From contig JAFUKM010000001.1 of the NCBI GenBank assembly GCA_017473605.1, positions 111,977 through 175,976 of the forward strand: a stretch of 64,000 nucleotides of DNA, in the 5' to 3' direction. This document shows positions 17,649-26,710 of this stretch, piece after piece; within the stretch, counting starts at the first letter, position 1, and each line of letters begins with the position of its first letter. The translations under genes and the position numbers were made by a program. Under the pieces are notes generated by a model that was not told the DNA's origin, searched no databases, and saw only the letters and a list, made by a program, of their open reading frames with translations. The DNA comes from Clostridia bacterium. GTDB lineage: Bacteria > Bacillota > Clostridia > Christensenellales > Borkfalkiaceae.

Positions 17649-19580
17649 ATGAAAACGAATTATAAAAAAAGCGGGTGGCGTGGCAGGTTAAGAGCCACGC
17701 TTCTTGCCTTATTGTTACTATTTGCCGCATTTCTCGTCGGATTCTTTCCAAACGACGCGAAAACGGTATCCGTCAGCGCCGATACGGGCGACGTAATGAC
17801 GATAAGCCGTTACGATATCGATATGACGGTGCAAACGGACAGAAAAGTGGTCGTCAAAGAAACGGTTGTAATGACGGCAAATCAATCGGGAAGTTACTTT
17901 ACGCGCAGTTTGCCGATGGAAGGAAACCGATACGAGAACGTGTCGATACGGTGCGTGGGGGAAGACGCGGCGGAGTGTTACGTGGAAGATAGCGACGATA
18001 ATTTGAATATCGTATGCAAGCTGTACACGAAAAAATACGAAACGCGCACGTACGAAATCGCCTATACGATGATATCGGGCAAAGACGACGTGGAAAACGG
18101 TATGCAAATCGACGTGGTAGGGTTCGGTTGGACGGTGCCGTTATATAACGTAACCGTTACAATGCGCTTCCCCGATAAGGCAACTATCGAAGAAGCGATG
18201 ATTACCCGTTACGGTGCGGAAGAATCGACGCAGGCGTTCTCATTTGAGAGTTTGTCGGATGATGGAAAAACGCTCGTGCTGAAAGCGGATAAGCTGGAAA
18301 AATACGTCAACGTTTACGGCGAACGGGTGGCCGAAGGGATATACGTTCGGTTTTCGCTGTCGGACGGCGTGATGGACAGTTTCCTATCCACGCAAACGTT
18401 CACGGACGATACTTGGAAGATATTTCTCGTAGGCGGCGTCGCGCTTATATTGGCGTTTGTCTTTGGAAAATTGCTTTGCAAGAAACGGGAAATTATCACG
18501 ACGGTCAATCTTACCGCGCCCGACGATATGGACCCGATGACGATGGGCAAACGTATCGACGGCAACGTGGATAATGAAGATATCACTTCGATGATATACT
18601 ATTTTGCGCATAAGGGGTATTTGACCATCGATTTGAGCGATGAAGACGACCCGTTGTTTACCGCATTGGTAAGCGAGCTTCCCGAAACGGCGCGCGCGCA
18701 CGAAAGAAGTCTGTTTAACGGATTGTTCCGTTCGGGGGAAACGGTGCGCGTATCCGATTTAAAAGAGAAGTTTTATAAATCGGTGGATATGGCGAAAAGG
18801 CAACTGATTACCGAGCCGATGTACGAAAAGAAATCGGTATTCCTGTTTTTGTTGGGCGGATTACTAGCGCTTTTGACGGCGTTCCTATTGCCGTTTTGGC
18901 TGGGAAAAACGCGTATCGGCGGCGGATATTCGTATATGCTCGGTTGGATATTCGTTATCCCGATTGTCGGCGTTTGGGTGACGGCGTATATTCGTGAAAA
19001 TTACCGCTATAAATGGAAAAACGGCAAGAAGACGGCGTTGCTGTTAGTGGCGATAGGGATAGCTTTGTTATTCTCGACGATATTTACGTTCGGCTTTGCG
19101 TCGCATATTATGACGAGATGGGAAAAGCTGTATTTGTGTCTGTTTATAACGGCGACGACGTTCGTATCGCTCGGCGCTATTACGAGAACGGAAAAATATA
19201 TGAAAGAGTTGGGACAAATTATCGGCTTTAAAGAATTTATCGTTTATACGGAAGCGGATAAAATCAAGATTATGCTGGAAGAGACGCCCGATTTATATTA
19301 CAAAGTATTGCCGTACGCGCAGGTGCTCGGCGTTACGAACGAGTGGGAAAACAAATTCAAAGGCATTTTATTAGAACCGCCCACGTGGTGCGGCGGAACG
19401 CGTTTGACGGTGTTCGATTATCTCATTATCAACCGTTGTTTGCGGCGTAGTATGGCGCTTGCGATGATGCGTCCGCAAAGCAAAGGCGGCGGCTCGTTTG
19501 TGGGCAGAAGCGGCGGCGGTGGAAGCTTTGGCGGTTTCGGTGGCGGCGGCTTCGGCGGCGGTGGCGGTAGTTGGCGTTAA
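17649..19580 (+). CDS. DUF2207 membrane protein
   Basis: A 643-residue protein. An N-terminal signal/membrane helix (~15-35) leads into an outside beta-rich DUF2207 domain (~50-245), a membrane helix (~258-275), a cytoplasmic domain and further helices around 385-480. The Gly/Ser-rich tail with repeated GGGGSFGG is typical of the family. It starts 6 bp after lemA; the pairing is conserved in many bacteria, but the function is unknown. Confidence 0.93.
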   Translation: MKTNYKKSGWRGRLRATLLALLLLFAAFLVGFFPNDAKTVSVSADTGDVMTISRYDIDMTVQTDRKVVVKETVVMTANQSGSYFTRSLPMEGNRYENVSIRCVGEDAAECYVEDSDDNLNIVCKLYTKKYETRTYEIAYTMISGKDDVENGMQIDVVGFGWTVPLYNVTVTMRFPDKATIEEAMITRYGAEESTQAFSFESLSDDGKTLVLKADKLEKYVNVYGERVAEGIYVRFSLSDGVMDSFLSTQTFTDDTWKIFLVGGVALILAFVFGKLLCKKREIITTVNLTAPDDMDPMTMGKRIDGNVDNEDITSMIYYFAHKGYLTIDLSDEDDPLFTALVSELPETARAHERSLFNGLFRSGETVRVSDLKEKFYKSVDMAKRQLITEPMYEKKSVFLFLLGGLLALLTAFLLPFWLGKTRIGGGYSYMLGWIFVIPIVGVWVTAYIRENYRYKWKNGKKTALLLVAIGIALLFSTIFTFGFASHIMTRWEKLYLCLFITATTFVSLGAITRTEKYMKELGQIIGFKEFIVYTEADKIKIMLEETPDLYYKVLPYAQVLGVTNEWENKFKGILLEPPTWCGGTRLTVFDYLIINRCLRRSMALAMMRPQSKGGGSFVGRSGGGGSFGGFGGGGFGGGGGSWR

Positions 19581-19607
19581 AACGGAATAAAAAACACGGA
19601 ATAAATA

Positions 19608-19637
19608 AACGCCCTCGCGGTTGACCGCGAGGGCGTT
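19608..19637. terminator. Bidirectional terminator between DUF2207 and DUF1508 genes
   Basis: A perfect 13-bp stem AACGCCCTCGCGG / CCGCGAGGGCGTT with TTGA loop and T-rich flank, between convergent genes. Confidence 0.92.
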
Positions 19638-19649
19638 ATTTTTATTCGG

Positions 19650-21092
19650 TTAGTCTTTTACTTGTTCGGAATCGGTAAGCACAGGAGAGTTTTCTGCGAA
19701 ACGTTTTACGGATTCTACCGCGCTTTGGCAACGCACTTTGGATTTATAGTGTTCGCCAAGGCAAAGAAGTTGACCGTTACCGTTCAAGATTTTATAGATA
19801 TAATCGCCTTTCTTGGTAAGGGTAATACGGAAATTGCCTTTCGCAATATTTTGCTTGTGCGTTTGAATACCGTTTACAGCGCCTGCGTAAGTCGTGTATT
19901 CTTCGGACGAAAGGAGTTTCTCGCCGTTGTTTGCAAACAGTTCGAAGAAGAATACTTTTTCGCCGTCCGTATCTTCGCGGTTGCTGATAATCCACTTACC
20001 GTTTACGCCGTCCGCTATGGGCGCTACGTAGTTATCTTCTTCCTTGGGTACTTTCAAGAAATAGTCTTGTACGTTTTCGTCCACGACAGCCGTTCTTGCG
20101 AAACGCTTAATCGATTTGATTGCGCTTTCGCAACGCACTTTGCTTGCGTAGTTTTCGCCCGTACAAAGAAGTTGACCGCTACCGCTCAAAAGCTTGACGA
20201 TATAGTCGCCTTTCTTGGAAAGGGTGATTTTGAAATTGCCTTTCAAAATATTCGTTTTATGCGTTTCGATACCGCGTACCGCGCCTTGGTAGGACGTGTA
20301 TTCTTCGGAAGCAAGGAGCTTTTCGCCGTTGGAAGCGTGCAATTCAAAGAAATACATATCGTCTTCGGAGTTATCGTCCGTAAGGATATGGTAAACCGCC
20401 CATTTTCCTGCGTATCTTGCAAGGGTATCCGTATCCGAATCGTCCGTTAATACGGGTTTTTCTTCTACTTTTTCTACTGCTTTTTCTTCAACCTTCGTTT
20501 CCTTTTTAGCAGGCGCTTTTTTAGCGGTTGCTTTCTTGGGAGCAGGCTTTTCTTCTACTTTTTCTTCAACCTTCGCTTCCTTTTTAGCGGGCGCTTTTTT
20601 AGCAGTTGCCTTCTTGGGCGCGGGTTTTTCTTCCGCTTTTTCTTCCGTCTTTTCTTCTACCGTTTCTTCCTTTTTAGCGGCAGCTTTCTTGGCGGGCGCT
20701 TTTTTAGCGGTTGCTTTCTTGGTCGCGGGTTTTTCTTCTACTTTTTCTTCCGTCTTTTCTTCAGTAACAGCCGTTTCTTCCTTAACGGCTTCTTCGCCTT
20801 CCGCTTCCAATCTTTGCGCTTCCAATCTGTCAAAAACTTCTTTTCTGATGGCTGCTTGGCGTTGCGCTTCTACTTTTTCTTTCAAGTTTCTCTTTGCTGC
20901 TTCTTTTTCTTGCTCTTCTTTAATCGCTTGCATATTCGCTTCGATTTCTCTTTGTTCTGCCGCGCTCATACCGCCGCTTTTCTTCTTTCTTTTCGTAAGC
21001 AGGGTGATTACGACGATGAGGACGATTGCCGCTGCGGCGATGATAAGAATCCAAAGAATCGGCTTCATTGCATTTAAGTTTTCAAGATACAT
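19650..21092 (-). CDS. Membrane-anchored DUF1508 (YegP-like) protein with Lys/Ala-rich repeats
   Basis: 480 residues from the ATG at 21092 (AAGGAGA just upstream). One N-terminal membrane helix (~8-32) is followed by a basic region, a Glu/Arg-rich coiled-coil stretch, three low-complexity repeats of the type PAPKKATAKKAPAKK separated by VEEK runs, then four DUF1508 units in two pairs (for example SNGEKLLASEEYTSYQGAV and KKGDYIVKLLSGSGQLLC). DUF1508 has no settled function. The Lys/Ala repeats resemble histone-H1/AlgP-like tails, so nucleic-acid or polyanion binding inside the membrane is possible, but this is inference. Confidence 0.88.
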   Translation of the reverse strand: MYLENLNAMKPILWILIIAAAAIVLIVVITLLTKRKKKSGGMSAAEQREIEANMQAIKEEQEKEAAKRNLKEKVEAQRQAAIRKEVFDRLEAQRLEAEGEEAVKEETAVTEEKTEEKVEEKPATKKATAKKAPAKKAAAKKEETVEEKTEEKAEEKPAPKKATAKKAPAKKEAKVEEKVEEKPAPKKATAKKAPAKKETKVEEKAVEKVEEKPVLTDDSDTDTLARYAGKWAVYHILTDDNSEDDMYFFELHASNGEKLLASEEYTSYQGAVRGIETHKTNILKGNFKITLSKKGDYIVKLLSGSGQLLCTGENYASKVRCESAIKSIKRFARTAVVDENVQDYFLKVPKEEDNYVAPIADGVNGKWIISNREDTDGEKVFFFELFANNGEKLLSSEEYTTYAGAVNGIQTHKQNIAKGNFRITLTKKGDYIYKILNGNGQLLCLGEHYKSKVRCQSAVESVKRFAENSPVLTDSEQVKD

Positions 21093-21252
21093 ATCCGTTC
21101 TCCTTTTGTGCTTCGATATCTCTTGCACGTTTCAGTGTATGACGGAAACGAACAAAAAAGACCGAAAAATATTCTATTATAAATATTGTAATATAAAAAG
21201 AAAAAAAAGTCAATAAATGCGCGCGCTTTTTTTTCTTATTTTTTCGAAAATA

Positions 21253-21281
21253 TTGACTTTTTTTTGCAAATGGTTTACAAT
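21253..21281 (+). promoter_or_regulatory. Promoter with -10 box 6 nt from the start codon
   Basis: TTGACT 21253-21258, 17-bp spacer, TACAAT 21276-21281. The expected start site coincides with the ATG at 21288 and there is no Shine-Dalgarno sequence, so the mRNA may be leaderless. Confidence 0.7.
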
Positions 21282-21287
21282 ACTGAT

Positions 21288-22520
21288 ATGAATACGAACA
21301 AGCAAGTAAAAATTAAAACGGCAATTATCGGCGGCGGCGCGTCGGGATTGTTTTTGGCTACGTCGCTTTGCGCAAACGGCGGAAAAATTGCGCTTTTCGA
21401 ACGCGGTGAAAGGGTGTGCAGAAAACTTTCCGCAACGGGGAACGGACAGGGGAATATTACGAACGCGTCGGTGAAAACTACGCCGTATTTTTCCTTTTCC
21501 GAAAGGGGCGGACTTTGCGCGGAGCAACTCGTTCGCCGTTATGACGAACAATCGCTTTGCGGTTTTTTTCAATCGCTGGGGCTGTTGATTTTCTTCGACG
21601 AACGGGGCAGGGGTTATCCTACGGGCAGACAAGCGTCCGCGCTTACCGACGCGTTGCGGTTTTGCGCGCAAGAAAAGGGCGTTTTAACTTATACGGGCAA
21701 GCAAATCACGGACGTGAAAAAAATCGGGGATATATTTTTGTTGACTGCCGCAAACGGGGAGCGGTTCGAGTCGGAAAACGTAGTGCTTTGCACGGGCGGT
21801 AAAGCGGCTAAAAATTTCGGTACGGACGGAACGGGATATACGATAGCGCAAAAACTCGGACATACGCTCACGCCTTTGTATCCGTCGCTTGTGCAACTGA
21901 AAACGGATTTGGAACGTATCCGTTCTTTGAAAGGGATACGCGTATTCGACGCGGCGGTTACGGCGAAATGGCAAGGGCAAACGGGGGAACAAACGCGCAC
22001 GATTCGGGGGGATATTATTTTTACCGATTACGGCGTATCGGGGGACGCGGTATTCCGTCTTTCGGCGTTTATTGCCGATAAAAAGGACGCCGTATTATCC
22101 GTGGATTTTCTTCCCGACGTGGCGGAAGGCGCGCTGGTTGCCGCCTTGCGGCAAAAACGGAAAGCGTTTCCCACGCAGGAACGTACGGAGCTGTTATGCG
22201 GTATCGTCAATAACCAGATAGGCAGGGCAATTATGAAAACGGCGGACGACGAACGCGCGGCGGCAAACGGCGTGAAAAGTTTTCCTTTGAGGGTGCGCGG
22301 AACGCTTGGGTTTGATTACGCGCAGGTTACTAAGGGCGGTATTAAGATGGACGAAGTGGACGAAAACCTGCAAAGCAAAAAGGTAAAAGGCTTGTATTTT
22401 GCGGGTGAGATTCTCGACGTCGACGGCGAGTGCGGCGGTTTTAACCTGCAATGGGCGTATGCGTCGGCACGGACAGTGGCGGCGGCAATCGACGGTAAAA
22501 TGGAAAAAGGACAGGGGTAA
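21288..22520 (+). CDS. BaiN/HI0933-family FAD-dependent oxidoreductase
   Basis: A 410-residue flavoprotein. The Rossmann motif IIGGGASGLF lies near the N terminus, followed by the family motif RKLSATGNGQGNITN, a second nucleotide loop LCTGGKAAKNFGTDG, and C-terminal LYFAGEILDVDGECGGFNLQWAYASA. The substrate of this family (HI0933, YtfP, BaiN) is unsettled. The ATG at 21288 was chosen because the promoter sits immediately upstream. The next flavoprotein gene starts 2 bp after its stop codon. Confidence 0.9.
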   Translation: MNTNKQVKIKTAIIGGGASGLFLATSLCANGGKIALFERGERVCRKLSATGNGQGNITNASVKTTPYFSFSERGGLCAEQLVRRYDEQSLCGFFQSLGLLIFFDERGRGYPTGRQASALTDALRFCAQEKGVLTYTGKQITDVKKIGDIFLLTAANGERFESENVVLCTGGKAAKNFGTDGTGYTIAQKLGHTLTPLYPSLVQLKTDLERIRSLKGIRVFDAAVTAKWQGQTGEQTRTIRGDIIFTDYGVSGDAVFRLSAFIADKKDAVLSVDFLPDVAEGALVAALRQKRKAFPTQERTELLCGIVNNQIGRAIMKTADDERAAANGVKSFPLRVRGTLGFDYAQVTKGGIKMDEVDENLQSKKVKGLYFAGEILDVDGECGGFNLQWAYASARTVAAAIDGKMEKGQG

Positions 22521-22522
22521 GT

Positions 22523-24076
22523 ATGCGTCGTATTACTTTATCCGATATAAAATTACCCATAAATCAAGGGGAAAAGGCGCTCTATACGCTGGCGACGAAA
22601 AAATTTGGGAAACCGCCTGCGTATTTTGCGATTAAGAAAAAATCTTTGGACGCGCGGGATAAAAATAATATCCGTTACGTATATACCGTAGAATTTTCCG
22701 ATACAAAGCAGCAGGAAACGCCGCCTGATTTAGAACGGTTGCCGCAACATAAAATTCCCGAAAAACCCGTGCTTGTGGTGGGAAGCGGTCCTGCCGGGTT
22801 GTTTTGCGCATTACGGCTTTTACAAAGGGGAATACGTCCCGTCGTTATCGAACGGGGCGGCACGGTGGAAGAGCGCGAATTGGCGACGGATATCTTTTTT
22901 ACGAAAAGGAAGTTGGACGAAAATACGAATATCCAGTTCGGGGAAGGCGGCGCAGGCACGTTTTCGGACGGGAAACTGAATACGCAAACGCATAATCCTT
23001 TGAATAAAGAAGTGTTAAAAACGTTTGTCCGTTTCGGTGCGCCCGAAGAAATCTTGTATTTGAACAAACCGCATATCGGCAGCGATAAGCTGAAAACGGT
23101 CGTAAAAAATATACGGGCGTATATTCTTGCGAACGGCGGCGAAGTACGCTTTCATACCCGATTGGAAGATATTGCGGTAAACGGGGGCGCGCTCACGGGC
23201 GCGACGGTGCGCAGTTTACCTACGGGAAAAACGGAACGCATAGACGTTTCCGCGCTCGTTTTGGCGGTTGGACATAGTGCGCGCGATACTTTTGAACAGC
23301 TGTATACGCGCGGCGTGCAAATGCATGCAAAAGACTTTGCCGTCGGCGTGCGGATAGAACATCTACAATCGGAAATCGGCAAAACGCAATACGGCGAAGC
23401 GTATAAAATGCTTCCTGCCGCCGATTATAAGCTGGTGGCTCACGTGGGCGAACGCGCGGCGTTTACTTTTTGTATGTGTCCGGGCGGCTACGTAATGCCT
23501 GCGGCGAGCGAAAGCGGCGGCGTGGTAACCAACGGTATGAGCAATTATGCCCGCGACGGGGAAAACGCCAACAGCGCGTTGATAGCGCAGGTTACTCGCG
23601 CGGATTTTGCAAGCGAACATGCGCTTGCGGGGATAGAATTTCAAAGAAAGATAGAACGCGCCGCATATCTTGTCGGCGGCGGCAATTACAGCGCGCCCGT
23701 GCAACGGGTGGGGGACTTCTTACAGGACAAGCCCACCGATATCTTCGGTTCGGTAACTCCCACGTATGCGGCTGGAACGGCGTTTGCCGATTTGCGCGAA
23801 GTGTTGCCCGTAGGGGTGGCGTCTACGTTGAAGACCGCCTTGACGGATATGGATAGACGGTTGAAGGGATTTGCCAACCCCGACGCGCTGTTGACGGCGG
23901 CGGAAACGCGTACCAGCTCGCCTATTCGCATCCAACGCGGCGACGATATGCAATCGGTTTCTACGCAACGGCTTTTTCCTTGCGGAGAAGGCGCGGGTTA
24001 CGCGGGCGGAATTACGTCTTCCGCGGCGGACGGTATACGTGTTGCGGACGCCGTTTTTAACTTTTTGTTGGTGTAA
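22523..24076 (+). CDS. FAD-dependent dehydrogenase, COG2509-like
   Basis: 517 residues. An N-terminal ~80-residue domain (RRITLSDIKLPINQGEK) precedes a Rossmann FAD site VVGSGPAGLFCALRLL, then FGEGGAGTFSDGKLNT, LAVGHSARDTF and a C-terminal FPCGEGAGYAGGITSSAADG. This layout matches the large uncharacterised NAD(FAD)-utilising dehydrogenases conserved in Clostridia. It is co-transcribed with the preceding flavoprotein gene. Substrate unknown. Confidence 0.9.
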   Translation: MRRITLSDIKLPINQGEKALYTLATKKFGKPPAYFAIKKKSLDARDKNNIRYVYTVEFSDTKQQETPPDLERLPQHKIPEKPVLVVGSGPAGLFCALRLLQRGIRPVVIERGGTVEERELATDIFFTKRKLDENTNIQFGEGGAGTFSDGKLNTQTHNPLNKEVLKTFVRFGAPEEILYLNKPHIGSDKLKTVVKNIRAYILANGGEVRFHTRLEDIAVNGGALTGATVRSLPTGKTERIDVSALVLAVGHSARDTFEQLYTRGVQMHAKDFAVGVRIEHLQSEIGKTQYGEAYKMLPAADYKLVAHVGERAAFTFCMCPGGYVMPAASESGGVVTNGMSNYARDGENANSALIAQVTRADFASEHALAGIEFQRKIERAAYLVGGGNYSAPVQRVGDFLQDKPTDIFGSVTPTYAAGTAFADLREVLPVGVASTLKTALTDMDRRLKGFANPDALLTAAETRTSSPIRIQRGDDMQSVSTQRLFPCGEGAGYAGGITSSAADGIRVADAVFNFLLV

Positions 24077-24210
24077 AACACTTTTAATTTCATTGTCTTA
24101 TCACAATTCTTTCATATTTCTTTCACAAAACAGGTATACAATAAATAAAAAGAAACATAGAGAACGAAAAACGACTATACAAAAACTTTTTTCATATTCT
24201 CTCACTATGG

Positions 24211-24240
24211 TATACGGCTTGTCGAACGGCAAGCCGTATA
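24211..24240 (+). terminator. Hairpin terminator after the flavoprotein pair
   Basis: TATACGGCTTG pairs with CAAGCCGTATA (11 bp, 8-nt loop), followed by a T-rich stretch. The rest of this 257-bp gap is AT-rich with no gene. Confidence 0.7.
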
Positions 24241-24270
24241 TCTTTGTATTTTATTTTTTCTTTCAAAGCC

Positions 24271-24299
24271 TTGCCATAATAAAAAAAATGTGATATAAT
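24271..24299 (+). promoter_or_regulatory. Promoter of the N-acyltransferase gene
   Basis: TTGCCA 24271-24276, 17-bp spacer, TATAAT 24294-24299, with TAGGAG shortly before the ATG at 24334. Confidence 0.75.
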
Positions 24300-24333
24300 A
24301 ATGAAACAGATTTCATGAAGGTCTAGGAGCGTT

Positions 24334-25068
24334 ATGGAAAAGGAAAGATTTACAGTCCGATTTGCCGTTACGGACGAAGAGAAAAATGCTGCTTACGCAC
24401 TTCGGTTTAACGATATGCTTTTGGAATACCGTCAGGACGCAAGCGCGCAAAACGGTTTGGATATTACCGAGTACGACGCTTATGCGCGCCAAATTATTTG
24501 TATCGATAACGAAACGAACGAAGTCGTGGGCTGTTACAGAATTATTACCAGCGACGATTTACCCGCAGATAAAGCGTTCATATCGGAAGAAGAATTTACG
24601 CTGGATACGTTGAAAAAGACGGGCGAGAGAATTGCCGAGCTTTCCCGCGCGGTGGTTAAAAAGGAATATAGAAACAGCGTCGTTTTGATGTTGTTGCTCC
24701 GTTTTATCGTGAAATATATTCGCGAGCAAAATTACCGTTTTATTATCGGGGACGCCAGCTTTTTCGGCACGGACAAAAAGGAATACGTAAAAGAGCTGTC
24801 CTATTTGGCGGAGTTTAGCGGTATCGACCCTGCTTACGGCGTAAAATCGTTGGAAAAAGAACAGGTGGAGTTGTTGCCTGTGGCGGCGTACGAGCCAAAA
24901 GAAGTAAAGCACTCGTTGCCTGCGCTGATTCGCGCGTATTATTCGTTTGGCGCAAAATTTTCGTGCGAGAGCTTTACCGATTGGGAATTCGGTAGCGTGG
25001 ACGTGTTCGTGTTGTTGGATACGCAAAACTATAACGTCAGCTATATCAATCGCGTATTAAGACTTTAA
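24334..25068 (+). CDS. GNAT-type N-acyltransferase (OlsB/autoinducer-synthase-like)
   Basis: A 244-residue protein of the Acetyltransf_5 group. Features: ALRFNDMLLEYRQD near the N terminus, VGCYRIITSDDLP, the ELSRAVVKKEYRN motif and IIGDASFFGTD. Relatives include ornithine N-acyltransferases (OlsB) that take acyl chains from acyl-ACP, and the fold resembles LuxI. No olsA-like acyltransferase is adjacent, so ornithine-lipid synthesis is only a possibility. Single-gene unit between its own promoter and a strong terminator. Confidence 0.85.
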   Translation: MEKERFTVRFAVTDEEKNAAYALRFNDMLLEYRQDASAQNGLDITEYDAYARQIICIDNETNEVVGCYRIITSDDLPADKAFISEEEFTLDTLKKTGERIAELSRAVVKKEYRNSVVLMLLLRFIVKYIREQNYRFIIGDASFFGTDKKEYVKELSYLAEFSGIDPAYGVKSLEKEQVELLPVAAYEPKEVKHSLPALIRAYYSFGAKFSCESFTDWEFGSVDVFVLLDTQNYNVSYINRVLRL

Positions 25069-25079
25069 AAGGAATAAAG

Positions 25080-25115
25080 AAAGCCGCGGCTTAACAAAAG
25101 TTAAGCCGCGGCTTT
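25080..25115. terminator. Bidirectional terminator
   Basis: A 16-bp perfect stem starting AAAGCCGCGGCTTAAC with an AAAA loop, between convergent genes. Confidence 0.92.
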
Positions 25116-25128
25116 GCGTTTGCAGTCT

Positions 25129-26520
25129 TTATTTTTTGATACGGCGCATCGTTACGTAACCGATACGGGTATAATGTGGTTTGGTGAGTTCCTTTAACGC
25201 ATTATAATAAATTTCTCCAAGGAAACGCACTCTGTCCAAGGTGATGTATTCGTTGGGTTGATGAATCGTAGCTTCTTCGCCGCCCATTTCAGGACCGAAC
25301 GCGCAGCCGCATTGGAGCGCGCGCGCATACGTACCGCCGCCGATGGCAATCGGTTGTTCATCTTTGCCCGTCGCTTGATTATATACGCGGGAAAGGGTGG
25401 ATATCAATTCGCCGTTTACGTCGTTGTATAAAGGCGCTTGATAGTTATCTACCGTATATTCCACGCCCGCTTCGTCCAAACGTTCGGTTACCGTTTCCAA
25501 GGCAAACGTGGCGGGGAAGCGTACGTCTACGGTTACTTTGAGCAAGTCGTTTTGATAACTCGCCACGTCGGGGGACATCGTGAGTACGCCCGTTTCGTCG
25601 CAAAGCGTTTTCAAGGCGAGAACGTCGTTAAAAAGCACGTCGTATGCAAAGGCGAAATCTTTGTTGATTTGGGCGAGAAACGCAAGCATGGCTTGCAGGG
25701 CGTTCGCGCCCTTATCGGGGGTAGAGCCGTGCGCGGATTTGCCGCGCGCTTGTAACGTGTTGGTGGTGTTGTCGTAAGAAAGGGATGTACCGTCTACGGG
25801 GTTTTGGTAATTCACCAACGCTTCCGCGGCTTTTCTCGTCAAGAAAGCGGACGCGTAATCGCATACCATATTCGCTCTTTCACCGCCGTTAAGCGCGGTA
25901 ACGGGGGAATTTTGGATGGGGAACGCCGCCGTGAAATGTAAAATACCTTTTTCCGCGTAGATAACGGGGAAGTTGGCGTCGGGCGTGAATCCTTCTTTGG
26001 GCATCGTCGCCACTTTCTTGTAATGCTCGATACACTTCCAACCGCACTCCTCGTTGCAGCCGACGATAAGCTTGATTTTGCGGCGCGGAGAAAAGCCCTC
26101 GTCTTTTAACGCTTTCAACGCGTATAAGCAAGCCATTGCAGGACCTTTGTCGTCCATAGTACCCCGTCCCCAAATTTTTGCGCCCGTTACGCCGCCGTCG
26201 GATACGTCGTCGTTGATTACGCCGCCGAAGGGGGGATATTTCCAGCCGTTGCCGGCGGGAACGACGTCAAGATGCGCCAATACGGCGAATTCTTCGCCTT
26301 CGCCGAAAAGCACTTCGCCTACGTAATTATCGTAATTTTTCGTTTCGAAACCGAAACTTTCCGCCAAAGCAAGGAAAAAGTTTAAGCAGTCCGCCGTTTC
26401 CTTGCCGAAAGGGTACTCCCCGTTTTCGCCTTCCGCTTCTTTCATAGAAGAATCGAATTTGACGATGTCGGAAATGGAAGCTACGAGTTCGTCGAAATAT
26501 TTTTGCATAGGGTGTGGCAT
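25129..26520 (-). CDS. pepV: M20 dipeptidase, PepV/Sapep-like
   Basis: 463 residues, the usual PepV size. Zinc motifs: VLAHLDVVPAG (His, Asp), GRGTMDDKGPAMA (bridging Asp), NEECGWKC (catalytic Glu and ligand Glu), PDANFPVIYAEKG, and the late GGGTYARALQCGCAFGPE with HQPNEYI (final His). It splits dipeptides in the cytoplasm, complementing the M18 enzymes and the peptide importer. Start at 26520 is supported by AAGGA about 10 nt upstream. Confidence 0.93.
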   Translation of the reverse strand: MPHPMQKYFDELVASISDIVKFDSSMKEAEGENGEYPFGKETADCLNFFLALAESFGFETKNYDNYVGEVLFGEGEEFAVLAHLDVVPAGNGWKYPPFGGVINDDVSDGGVTGAKIWGRGTMDDKGPAMACLYALKALKDEGFSPRRKIKLIVGCNEECGWKCIEHYKKVATMPKEGFTPDANFPVIYAEKGILHFTAAFPIQNSPVTALNGGERANMVCDYASAFLTRKAAEALVNYQNPVDGTSLSYDNTTNTLQARGKSAHGSTPDKGANALQAMLAFLAQINKDFAFAYDVLFNDVLALKTLCDETGVLTMSPDVASYQNDLLKVTVDVRFPATFALETVTERLDEAGVEYTVDNYQAPLYNDVNGELISTLSRVYNQATGKDEQPIAIGGGTYARALQCGCAFGPEMGGEEATIHQPNEYITLDRVRFLGEIYYNALKELTKPHYTRIGYVTMRRIKK

Positions 26521-26710
26521 AAAAGCACCGTCCTTGATTTATTCACTACTATTATTATACACAATTTTTTCCGCTTGGTAAAGGAAATAAGGGCAAAAGC
26601 GGAAAAATAATTTTTTTTGATGGACAAATCGGGGAATTTTACCGAAAACTTTGACTTTTTATATAAAGTATGTTAAAATAATATAAGGAATTATATATAG
26701 GGGTATCATC

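Noticed and set aside
19662-20450. 262-codon plus-strand ORF
   Set aside because: Opposite the DUF1508 repeats; periodic only because the true gene is repetitive.
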